A stretch of DNA of 6,906 bases from Gammaproteobacteria bacterium (GCA_016927175.1 JAFGNC010000093.1:1-6906), one strand, 5' to 3'. Counted from the stretch's first letter, positions 1 through 5,853 are shown. Numbers and translations are program-made. Notes: generated by a model from the sequence alone, not told the origin.

Positions 1-68
1 GATCGCCGGTGCGCATGCGCGTGCTGGGACAGCGCGCGACGTACTACTGCTCCGCCTGCCAGCGCTAG
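1..68 (+). CDS. mutM: Formamidopyrimidine-DNA glycosylase, C-terminal end (partial)
   Basis: Only the last 21 codons and the TAG stop are present; the reading frame starts at base 3. The translated tail ends GQRATYYCSACQR. This is the second half of the C-terminal zinc finger of the Fpg/MutM family (C-x2-C pair, with the QRAT/S-x-aromatic-C signature), which binds DNA next to the oxidised base. MutM is a base-excision repair enzyme that removes 8-oxoguanine and formamidopyrimidines. The catalytic N-terminal proline and the first two zinc cysteines lie upstream of the window and cannot be checked. The gene converges on ggt, with the REP-like repeats between them. The identity rests on about 20 residues, but the signature is distinctive and mutM is a known neighbour of ggt and coaD in pseudomonads. 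Confidence 0.85.
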   Translation, partial: SPVRMRVLGQRATYYCSACQR

Positions 69-92
69 CGGAAGAGGGATCCGGAAAAAGGC

Positions 93-219
93 GGAAAAAG
101 GGGTCAGGGCCCTTTTCGGCGAGAAAAGGGCCCTGACCCCTTTTCCGCGTTTAAAGGGCCCTGACCCCTTTTCCACGTTTAAAGGGCCCTGACCCCTTAA
201 AGGGCCCTGACCCCTTTTC
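93..219. repeat. REP-like cluster of five GGGCCCTGACCCC units
   Basis: Five exact copies of a 13-bp core lie in the mutM-ggt gap. One is in the orientation GGGGTCAGGGCCC (100-112). Four are in the complement GGGCCCTGACCCC (128-140, 156-168, 184-196, 202-214). The cores are flanked by A-runs on the GGGC side and T-runs on the CCCC side, so each unit can fold alone (AAAGGG pairing with CCCTTT around a 7-nt loop). Copies 2 to 4 are spaced exactly 28 bp apart, forming direct tandem repeats; copies 4 and 5 are only 18 bp apart. Similar GGGGTCAG-GCCC palindromes are, from memory, scattered through GC-rich gammaproteobacterial genomes and associated with REP-associated tyrosine transposases (RAYTs). 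No such transposase is in the window, so that link is inference. Confidence 0.8.
96..144. terminator. Long hairpin, possible bidirectional terminator between mutM and ggt
   Basis: Repeat copies 1 and 2 are inverted. Bases 96-117 and 123-144 are perfectly complementary, giving a 22-bp stem with a 5-nt loop (GGCGA). The stem is followed by TTTT on both strands within its own arms but has no separate U-tract after it. It lies 27 bp past the mutM stop and downstream of the ggt stop on the other strand, a natural place for shared termination. Termination is inferred from position and structure; the hairpin may simply be a by-product of a REP doublet. Confidence 0.4.
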
Positions 220-233
220 GGTCGAACGGTCTG

Positions 234-1982
234 TCAGTCGCCGAGCGCGACGCCTTCGCGGCGCGGGTCGGCGCCGCCGCGCAGCACGCGCCGGCCGTCC
301 CGGTGGTCGACGACGATGCCGTGCAGCCCGCTGTTCAGGTTGCGCGGCACGACGCGGTGGCCCATCTCCTCGAGCTCGTCGCGCCGCTCGGTCAGCGCCG
401 TCCGCTCCTCCAGCTCGATCGGGCTATCGTCCTGCGCGACGATGTGCGGGGCGGAGACGGCCTGCTGCACGTCGAGCCCGAAGTCGAGCACGTTGACGAG
501 CGCCTGCGACACGTAGTTGATGATCCGCGTGCCGCCCGGAGAGCCGATCGCGAGCTTCAGCCGGCCCTCGCCGTCGAGCACGAGCGTCGGCGCCATGCTG
601 CTCAGCGGCCGCTTGCCGGGCTCGGCCCGATTCGCGACGGGACGGCCGAAACGGGTCGGCTCGAACGAGAAATCCGTCAGCTGGTTGTTCAGGATGAAGC
701 CGCCGACCATCAGCTGACTGCCGAAAGCGCCCTGCACGCTCGTCGTCATCGATACCGCGTCGCCCCAGCGGTCGACGATCGAAAAATGACTCGTGGACGG
801 GATGTCCTGCCGCGGACCGGCCGAGAAATCCCAGTGCCGGGCCTGGAGCGGCTCGCCGGCCGCGACGCTGGACAGAGCGCGGTCCGGCTCGATCAGCGCC
901 GCCCGCCGCGCCAGATAATCCGGGTCGAGCAGCGCGGCGACGGGCGCGTCGACGAACTCGGGGTCGCCCAGATACAGATTCCGGTCCGCGAAAGCGAGCC
1001 GCCCGGCCTCGGCCAGGAGGTGCAGCGTCCGCGGCGACTCCGGCGCATCGGCGGCGAGGTCGAAATGGCCGAGGATGCCGAGGATCTGCTGCACCGTCAC
1101 GCCGCCCGAGGACGGCAGCTGCGGGCCGCAGACGCGCCATTCGCGGTACGGCGAGCACAGCGGCGCCGATTTGCGCGGCTCGTAGGCGGCAAGATCCTCG
1201 AGCGTCATGCGGCCCGCGCGGACGGAGTTGTCCCGGACCTCGCGGACGATCGCTTCCGCGAGCTCGCCCGTGTACATCGCGTCGGCGCCTTCCGACGCGA
1301 GCAGCCGCAGCGTGTCGGCGTACTCGCGGTTCACGAGCCGATGGCCGGTCGGCAGCGCGTTGCCGTCCGCGTCGTAGAAATGCGCGCGGAAGTCCTCGCC
1401 GCGCGCGAAGCGGGCGTAGCGGTCCAGCAGGAAATAGAGCCGCGGCGAGATCTCGAACCCGCGCTCCGCGAGCCGGATCGCGGGCTCGAACAGCTCCTTC
1501 CACGGCAGCCGGCCGTGGTCGCGGTGGGCGGCCTCGAGCATGCGCATGACGCCCGGCACGCCGACCGAGATCCCGCCGATGCCGACCGCCGGGAACGGCG
1601 CCGGGCGTCCATCCTCGTCGAGGAACATGTCGGGCGTCGCGGCCGCCGGCGCCGTCTCGCGGCCGTGGTAGGCGTCCAGACCCGGCTCGGCCGCGCCGTC
1701 CTCCGGCGCGTCGTAGACGAGCATGAACGCGCCGCCGCCTATGCCGGACGACTGCGGCTCGACCATCGACAGCACGAGCTGCACGGCGATTGCGGCATCG
1801 ACGGCGCTGCCGCCGGCGCGCAGGATCGTGAGGCCCGCTTCGGAAGCGTGGGGATTCGCCGCGACGACCATGTGCGTCTCGGCGGTGACGGGCTCGTCGG
1901 CCGGGCGTGCCGGCGCGAACGGCAGCAGCAGGACCGCGGCGACCAGCGCCGACGACAGTGTTCGGATTCTCGATACGTTCAT
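234..1982 (-). CDS. ggt: Gamma-glutamyltransferase (glutathione hydrolase), secreted
   Basis: A 582-residue Ntn-hydrolase proenzyme that cleaves or transfers the gamma-glutamyl group of glutathione and related peptides, normally in the periplasm. The N terminus looks like a signal peptide: basic MNVSRIR, hydrophobic run to about residue 22, then APARPA. Thr397 in TSHFSIVD matches the autoprocessing and catalytic threonine, which splits the chain into large and small subunits. Other family landmarks are Arg108 (RETAP, glutamyl carboxylate contact), NNQLTDFSF with Asp437 (amino group contact), KRPLSSM with Ser461-Ser462, and the GSPGG oxyanion loop at 480-484. The segment between DFSF and KRPLSS is shorter than the E. 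coli lid loop as I recall it. The ATG lies 10 nt after the coaD stop with only a weak GGG-type ribosome site, so it is probably the last gene of rsmD-coaD-ggt. Physiological substrate cannot be read from sequence. Confidence 0.93.
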   Translation of the reverse strand: MNVSRIRTLSSALVAAVLLLPFAPARPADEPVTAETHMVVAANPHASEAGLTILRAGGSAVDAAIAVQLVLSMVEPQSSGIGGGAFMLVYDAPEDGAAEPGLDAYHGRETAPAAATPDMFLDEDGRPAPFPAVGIGGISVGVPGVMRMLEAAHRDHGRLPWKELFEPAIRLAERGFEISPRLYFLLDRYARFARGEDFRAHFYDADGNALPTGHRLVNREYADTLRLLASEGADAMYTGELAEAIVREVRDNSVRAGRMTLEDLAAYEPRKSAPLCSPYREWRVCGPQLPSSGGVTVQQILGILGHFDLAADAPESPRTLHLLAEAGRLAFADRNLYLGDPEFVDAPVAALLDPDYLARRAALIEPDRALSSVAAGEPLQARHWDFSAGPRQDIPSTSHFSIVDRWGDAVSMTTSVQGAFGSQLMVGGFILNNQLTDFSFEPTRFGRPVANRAEPGKRPLSSMAPTLVLDGEGRLKLAIGSPGGTRIINYVSQALVNVLDFGLDVQQAVSAPHIVAQDDSPIELEERTALTERRDELEEMGHRVVPRNLNSGLHGIVVDHRDGRRVLRGGADPRREGVALGD

Positions 1983-1992
1983 CTGTGCCCGT

Positions 1993-2490
1993 TCAGGCTC
2001 GGCCCGCGTACTTGGCCTTCAGCCGCTCCTCGACGTAGGGATGCACGAAAGGCGACACGTCTCCGCCGTACTCCGCGATCTCCCGGACCAGCGTCGACGA
2101 CACGAACGTGTAGTGCTCCGTCGGCGTCAGGAACACGGTCTCGACGTCCGGGTTCAGGTGCCGGTTCATCGTCGCGAGCTGGAACTCGTACTCGAAATCC
2201 GATACGGCCCGCAGGCCCCGGATGATGACCTTCAGGTTGCGCTGCCGCGCGAAGTCCACCGTCAGGCCCTCGTAGCCGCTGACGATGACCTGCGGCACGT
2301 CCTTCAGCACCTCCCGCGCGAGCGCGACGCGCTCGTCGAGCGAGAACAGCGGCGCCTTGCGCGGGCTCGCCGCGATCGCCACCACGACGCGGTCGTACAG
2401 CTCGGCGCAGCGGCGCAGCAGGTCCTCGTGGCCGCGGGTGATCGGGTCGAAAGTGCCCGGGTACATGGCGCCGACAGTCATGGCGCGCAT
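1993..2490 (-). CDS. coaD: Phosphopantetheine adenylyltransferase
   Basis: A 165-residue cytoplasmic enzyme, the usual CoaD length. It transfers AMP from ATP to 4'-phosphopantetheine, giving dephospho-CoA, the penultimate step of coenzyme A synthesis. Seen: YPGTFDPITRGHED at 10-23 with the nucleotidyltransferase T/HxGH motif (TRGH, 18-21); RGLR at 91-94, part of the pantetheine pocket; and the conserved SSTLVREIA near 131-139. The ATG at 2490 is preferred because AGG sits 5 nt upstream. A second ATG at 2481 (giving MTVGAMYPGTF) fits the family start slightly better in length but lacks a well-spaced ribosome site. The gene lies 30 nt after rsmD and 10 nt before ggt, consistent with one transcript. 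In pseudomonads a ferredoxin gene usually sits next to coaD; none is present here. Confidence 0.96.
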   Translation of the reverse strand: MRAMTVGAMYPGTFDPITRGHEDLLRRCAELYDRVVVAIAASPRKAPLFSLDERVALAREVLKDVPQVIVSGYEGLTVDFARQRNLKVIIRGLRAVSDFEYEFQLATMNRHLNPDVETVFLTPTEHYTFVSSTLVREIAEYGGDVSPFVHPYVEERLKAKYAGRA

Positions 2491-2520
2491 TGTAGCCTGA
2501 AAGCTTCGTCGGCCCGTTCG

Positions 2521-3084
2521 CTATCCGGACGCGAGCAGACCGAACTCGACGGAGCCCGCGCGGGCGCGCCTGTGCCACTCCGTTCCGGCGATATCGGGCA
2601 GGCCCTCGCCCGCCGGCCGCTCGACATAGACGAGCGCGCGAGGCGCGAGCAGCGGCAACAGCGCCGCGATGATCGGCTCGACCGGCTGCGCGTAAGGCGG
2701 GTCGACGAATGCGAGATCGAGCCGCGTGCCGACCGGCCGCGCCAGAAAGTCCTCGGCCCGGCCGCACACGACGTGTGCGTTCGCGCCGAGCTTCTCGACA
2801 TGCGCGCTCAGAGCGCGCGCCAGCGCGGCGTCGCGCTCGACGAGCCAGGCCTCGGCCGCGCCGCGTGACAGCGCCTCGAGGCCGAGGCAGCCGGTGCCGG
2901 CGTAAAGATCGACACAGCGCGCGCCGCCGACACGCTCACGCAGCCAGTTGAACAGCGTCTCGCGCACGCGGTCCGGCGTCGGCCGAACACCGGCCGACGC
3001 CGGGATCGGCAGGCGTCTGCCGCGCCATTCGCCGCCGATGATTCTGAGGCTGCCGGGTGCGCCGCCTCGGTTCTTCTTCGCCAT
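2521..3084 (-). CDS. rsmD: 16S rRNA (guanine966-N2)-methyltransferase
   Basis: A 187-residue Rossmann-fold methyltransferase that adds a methyl group from S-adenosylmethionine to N2 of G966 in 16S rRNA. Seen in order: a basic N terminus (MAKKNRGG); the family opening LRIIGGEWRGRRLP (13-26); RPTPDRVRETLFNWL (34-48); SAM-binding motif I VDLYAGTGCLGLEALSRGA (58-76); acidic VERD (82-85); and the catalytic VDPPY tetrad (127-131), the DPPY signature of N-methyltransferases. The frame stays open far upstream, antisense to ftsY, but family alignment fixes the start at the ATG at 3084. The ribosome site is weak (AGGCGAAGCG region). It is divergent from ftsY, an arrangement common in gammaproteobacteria, and heads the rsmD-coaD-ggt operon. 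I see no convincing promoter of its own in the divergent gap. Confidence 0.95.
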   Translation of the reverse strand: MAKKNRGGAPGSLRIIGGEWRGRRLPIPASAGVRPTPDRVRETLFNWLRERVGGARCVDLYAGTGCLGLEALSRGAAEAWLVERDAALARALSAHVEKLGANAHVVCGRAEDFLARPVGTRLDLAFVDPPYAQPVEPIIAALLPLLAPRALVYVERPAGEGLPDIAGTEWHRRARAGSVEFGLLASG

Positions 3085-3143
3085 CGCTCGCTTCGCCTGC
3101 GCGCCCGCCGTGCTCGGTGTCCAATTGTGCAGCACGCCTGCCG

Positions 3144-3149
3144 TATAAT
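3144..3149 (+). promoter_or_regulatory. Perfect -10 box (TATAAT), putative ftsYEX promoter
   Basis: An exact sigma-70 -10 hexamer stands out in very GC-rich sequence inside the rsmD-ftsY divergent gap, 27 nt before the proposed ftsY TTG. A -35 hexamer at normal spacing is poor (CCAATT at 17 bp, CAATTG at 16 bp); TTGTGC at 3125-3130 is only 13 bp away. The predicted start site near 3156 would give a leader of about 20 nt. Promoter function is inferred from the hexamer and its location. Confidence 0.5.
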
Positions 3150-3175
3150 CTCCGCGCGCGGCGCACCGCCATGCG

Positions 3176-4180
3176 TTGTTCTCACATCTCGACCGTTCAC
3201 CTCCAACCTCATCCGGACCTGCGATCACCGAAGTGGCTGCCGAATCTGAAGCCCGGAAGGGCAACGGCTTTTTCGCGAAGCTGAAATCGCGCCTGAACCG
3301 CGGCAAGAGCTGGCTGACCGGCGACCTGTTCGGCCTGTTCGGCAAGGGCCTCGACGAGGAGTCGCTCGAGGAGCTCGAGGAGAGGCTGCTGACGGCCGAC
3401 GTCGGCGTCGAGGTCACCGACTGGCTGATCGAGCGTCTCAGGAAGACGCGCGCGTCGGCCGGCGACTCGGCCGAGGCCGCCGTGGGCGCGCTGCGGGACG
3501 GGTTGAAGGAGCTGCTCGGGCCGGTCGAGGTGCCGCTGCGGATCGATCCGGCGCACAAACCTTTCGTGATCCTCGTCGTCGGCGTCAACGGGACCGGCAA
3601 GACCACGACGATCGGCAAGCTCGCGCACCGGCTGAAGAACGAGGGGCACTCCGTCATGCTGGCCGCCGGAGACACGTTCCGGGCCGCGGCCGTCGAGCAG
3701 CTGCAGGAGTGGGGCGCGCGAACGAAGACGGAGGTCGTCGCGCAGGCGCCGGGCGCGGATCCGGCGGCCGTGCTGCACGACGCGTTCGCGGCCGCCCGCG
3801 CGCGCGGCGTCGACGTTCTGCTCGCGGACACGGCCGGCCGGCTGCACACCTCGGCCGGCCTGATGGACGAGCTGCAGAAGATCAAGCGCGTCGTCGGCCG
3901 CGCCGACCCGTCGGCGCCGCACGAGGTGCTTCTGATCGTCGACGCGAGCCAGGGGCAGAATGCGCTGACGCAGGCGAAAGAGTTCCACCAGCGCCTCGGC
4001 GTGACCGGGCTCGCCATCACGAAGCTCGACGGCACGGCCAAGGGCGGCATCGTCCTCGCGATCGCGAAGAAGCTCGCCGTGCCGGTTCGCTACGTCGCGG
4101 TCGGCGAAAGCGTCGACGACCTCGACGGCTTCGTCGCGGATCAGTTCATCTCGGCGCTGATCGGGGAGCAGGCGGGTTGA
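3176..4180 (+). CDS. ftsY: Signal recognition particle receptor FtsY
   Basis: The membrane-associated SRP GTPase receptor, which docks ribosome-nascent chain complexes carrying Ffh at the inner membrane. The NG domain is complete: GVNGTGKTTT P-loop (136-145), DTFRAAAVEQL insertion-box motif (166-176), DTAGR (218-222), TKLDGTAKGG (282-291) and the closing GES-DDLDGF (310-319). The N-terminal amphipathic region GFFAKLKSRLNRGKSWLTGDLFGLF (31-55) is typical. The acidic A domain that precedes it in E. coli is almost absent, giving 334 residues against nearly 500. The start is uncertain. A stop at 3146-3148 limits the frame; TTG at 3176 (MFSHLD) is the first candidate and GTG at 3233 the second (315 residues), and neither has a good ribosome site. 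An ATG at 3171 is out of frame. First gene of ftsY-ftsE-ftsX. Confidence 0.95.
   Translation: MFSHLDRSPPTSSGPAITEVAAESEARKGNGFFAKLKSRLNRGKSWLTGDLFGLFGKGLDEESLEELEERLLTADVGVEVTDWLIERLRKTRASAGDSAEAAVGALRDGLKELLGPVEVPLRIDPAHKPFVILVVGVNGTGKTTTIGKLAHRLKNEGHSVMLAAGDTFRAAAVEQLQEWGARTKTEVVAQAPGADPAAVLHDAFAAARARGVDVLLADTAGRLHTSAGLMDELQKIKRVVGRADPSAPHEVLLIVDASQGQNALTQAKEFHQRLGVTGLAITKLDGTAKGGIVLAIAKKLAVPVRYVAVGESVDDLDGFVADQFISALIGEQAG
4163..4168 (+). promoter_or_regulatory. Ribosome binding site fixing the TTG start of ftsE
   Basis: GGGGAG inside the last codons of ftsY lies 8 nt before the TTG at 4177-4179. Together with the protein alignment (MIRFEHV) it supports TTG as the ftsE initiator. Confidence 0.75.
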
Positions 4181-4875
4181 TCCGCTTCGAGCACGTCCAC
4201 AAACGCTATCCGAACGGCAAGGACGCACTGCGAGGGATCAGCTTCTCGCTCGAGCGCGGCGAGATGGCCTTCCTGACCGGCCCGTCCGGCGCGGGCAAGA
4301 GCACGCTCCTGAAGCTGATCACGCTGATCGAGAAGCCGTCGCGCGGCACGGTGCTCGTCAACAACCAGAACACGTCGCGCGTATCGCGGCGCCGGATCCC
4401 GCGGTTCCGGCAGCGGATCGGCGTGGTGTTTCAGGACCACAAGCTGCTGTACGACCGGTCCGTGTTCGACAACGTCGCGCTGCCGCTCGTGATCGGCGGG
4501 CTCGGGCCGCGGGAGATCGCGCGGCGCGTGCGCGCGGCGCTCGATCAGGTGGGCCTGCTCGGCCGCGAGCGCCACGCGCCCATCACGCTGTCGACCGGCG
4601 AGCAGCAGCGCGTCGGCATCGCGCGCGCCGTCGCGAGCCGGCCGGACGTCGTCGTCGCGGACGAGCCGACCGGCAACCTCGACCCGGAGCTGTCGCTCGA
4701 GATCATGCGGCTGTTCGAGCGCTTCAACGAGGTCGGCGTCACGATGCTGATCGCGACGCACGACCTCGACCTGATCAGCCGGATGAGCCACCGGCGCCTG
4801 CGGATCGTGGACGGGCAGGTCGCGGCCGACGTGCCGGCCGGCGAGGCGGGACACGACTGGGAGGCGGGCGATTAA
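4177..4875 (+). CDS. ftsE: Cell division ATP-binding protein FtsE
   Basis: The 232-residue ABC-type ATPase of the FtsEX complex, which couples ATP hydrolysis in the cytoplasm to activation of periplasmic cell-wall hydrolysis at the septum through FtsX. Seen: Walker A GPSGAGKST (35-43), Q-loop Gln86, signature LSTGEQQRV (138-146), Walker B VVVADEP (158-164), D-loop and H-loop His195. The signature has Thr where most ABC proteins have Gly (LSGGQ/E). The start is TTG at 4177, overlapping the ftsY stop as TTGA. This reproduces the family N terminus MIRFEHV exactly, is backed by GGGGAG 8 nt upstream, and leaves no nearby ATG alternative. The gene ends in TAA at 4873-4875, whose T is also the third base of the ftsX initiator. 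Overlap on both sides suggests translational coupling. Confidence 0.96.
   Translation: MIRFEHVHKRYPNGKDALRGISFSLERGEMAFLTGPSGAGKSTLLKLITLIEKPSRGTVLVNNQNTSRVSRRRIPRFRQRIGVVFQDHKLLYDRSVFDNVALPLVIGGLGPREIARRVRAALDQVGLLGRERHAPITLSTGEQQRVGIARAVASRPDVVVADEPTGNLDPELSLEIMRLFERFNEVGVTMLIATHDLDLISRMSHRRLRIVDGQVAADVPAGEAGHDWEAGD
4859..4864 (+). promoter_or_regulatory. Ribosome binding site supporting the ATT start of ftsX
   Basis: GGGAGG, close to the ideal Shine-Dalgarno sequence, lies 6 nt before ATT at 4871-4873. No ATG, GTG or TTG exists in the ftsX frame between the stop at 4784-4786 and the GTG at 4958, so this site points to ATT as initiator. Confidence 0.7.
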
Positions 4876-5779
4876 CCGCTACTTCGCGCTGCACGCACAG
4901 AACCTGGTCGGAGCGCTCGGGCGGCTCGCGCGCCAGCCCTTCGCGACCGCTCTGACCGTGCTCGTCATCGCGATCGCGCTCGCGCTGCCTGCCGGGCTGC
5001 GGGTCATCGTCAACAACGTCGGCAGCGTGAGCGGCTCGTGGCAGGGCGCGGCCGACTTCTCGGTCTACCTGGCCGAGGACGTCGGCGACGAGCGGGCCGC
5101 GGCGCTCGCGGACGAGATCCGGGCGCGGGACGACGTCGCCGACGTGACGCTGATCGACCGCGAGCAGGCGCTCGCCGATTTCCGCGCGCGCTCGGGCTTC
5201 GGCGCCGCGCTCGACGCGCTCGAGCACAACCCGTTGCCGCACACGCTCGTCGTGCGCCCGGCGGGCGGGGCTTCCGGCAGTGTCGAGGCGCTGGCGCAGG
5301 CGCTCAGCGCCGACCCCGCCGTGCACCTCGTGCAGCTCGACACCGAGTGGGTGGCCCGGCTGCGCGCGATCCTGGAGCTGACGTCGCGGGTCGTCGACGT
5401 CGTGACGGTGCTGCTCGGTCTCGGCGTCGTGCTCGTGATCGGCAATACGATCCGGCTCGAGATCAACAACCGCAGCGTCGAGATCGAGGTCATGAAGCTG
5501 GTGGGCGGCAGCGACGGCTTCATTCGCCGGCCGTTCCTGTACCTCGGCTTCTGGTACGGGCTCGGCGGGGCGCTGGTCGCAGCGCTGCTGATCGCGGCGG
5601 CGCTGGCGCTGCTGCGCTCGCCCGCCGCGGCCCTGGCGGCCCTGTACGGCAGCGACTTCCGGCTGGCGGGCCTCAGCGCGTCGCAGGCGGCGCTGCTGCT
5701 CGGCGGCGGGGCGCTGCTAGGCTGGGCCGGCGCGGGTCTTGCAACAGCCCGGCACTTGCGGGCGATCGAGCCGCGTTAG
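4871..5779 (+). CDS. ftsX: Cell division protein FtsX (ATT start)
   Basis: The inner-membrane partner of FtsE; it recruits and activates septal murein hydrolase regulators in the periplasm. With ATT as initiator the protein has 302 residues and begins (M)NRYFALHAQNLVGAL, a cytoplasmic arm ahead of TM1 (about 27-46). A large periplasmic domain (about 49-170) follows, then TM2 (175-194), the conserved NTIRLEINNRSVEIEVMKLVG stretch starting near 192, TM3 (about 221-248) and TM4 (about 273-292). This is the classic four-helix FtsX plan. The first ordinary start, GTG at 4958, would remove 29 residues including the cytoplasmic arm and part of TM1 and has no ribosome site placed for it. ATT at 4871 has GGGAGG 6 nt upstream. 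ATT shares T4873 with the ftsE stop TAA. Function is secure; the start is strongly favoured but unproven. Confidence 0.93.
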   Translation: MNRYFALHAQNLVGALGRLARQPFATALTVLVIAIALALPAGLRVIVNNVGSVSGSWQGAADFSVYLAEDVGDERAAALADEIRARDDVADVTLIDREQALADFRARSGFGAALDALEHNPLPHTLVVRPAGGASGSVEALAQALSADPAVHLVQLDTEWVARLRAILELTSRVVDVVTVLLGLGVVLVIGNTIRLEINNRSVEIEVMKLVGGSDGFIRRPFLYLGFWYGLGGALVAALLIAAALALLRSPAAALAALYGSDFRLAGLSASQAALLLGGGALLGWAGAGLATARHLRAIEPR

Positions 5780-5782
5780 GCA

Positions 5783-5809
5783 GAACCCCCGCCGTCGTTA
5801 GCACTCTAA
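5783..5809 (+). promoter_or_regulatory. Candidate sigma-E-type promoter of rpoH
   Basis: GAACCC (5783-5788), a 16-bp gap and TCTAA (5805-5809) resemble the sigma-E (RpoE) pattern GAACTT-N16-TCTGA, which drives one of the E. coli rpoH promoters. The AAC core, spacing and TCT match; TT in the -35 and G in the -10 do not. It begins 4 bp after the ftsX stop, and its -10 lies inside the CIRCE element. An alternative sigma-70-like pair is TTAGCA (5798-5803), 18 bp, TAGTAT (5822-5827). Both are pattern matches only. Confidence 0.4.
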
Positions 5810-5824
5810 TGCCGCGAGTGCTAG
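5798..5824. promoter_or_regulatory. CIRCE operator (HrcA-binding site) upstream of rpoH
   Basis: TTAGCACTC (5798-5806), a spacer of exactly 9 bp, then GAGTGCTAG (5816-5824). The CIRCE consensus is TTAGCACTC-N9-GAGTGCTAA, so 17 of 18 defined positions match; only the last A is G. The inner 8 bp of each arm are perfectly complementary. CIRCE is the operator of the heat-shock repressor HrcA, classically found in front of groESL and the hrcA-grpE-dnaK genes. Here it lies in the ftsX-rpoH gap, ending 29 bp before the rpoH ATG and overlapping both candidate promoters, the position expected for a repressor blocking transcription. hrcA itself is not in this window. Confidence 0.88.
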
Positions 5825-5853
5825 TATTGCCCGCGACAGACGGGAGGAGCGAT

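Noticed and set aside
303..2225. A 640-residue plus-strand open frame across ggt and coaD
   Set aside because: Arg-rich translation with no recognisable motif, lying wholly opposite two well-supported genes; a GC-driven shadow.
3171..3284. Small plus-strand frame from ATG 3171 overlapping the ftsY start
   Set aside because: A 37-codon frame with no ribosome site or family resemblance; considered as a frameshifted ftsY start, but it does not join the FtsY sequence.
3085..4050. Long minus-strand open frame extending rsmD upstream to about 509 residues
   Set aside because: The extension is antisense to ftsY, is Ser/Arg-rich low-complexity typical of GC-rich shadow frames, and the RsmD family starts at the MAKKN methionine at 3084.
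4958..5779. ftsX starting at GTG 4958 (273 residues)
   Set aside because: It would remove the cytoplasmic arm and part of the first membrane helix and has no ribosome site; the ATT start at 4871 fits family and signal better.
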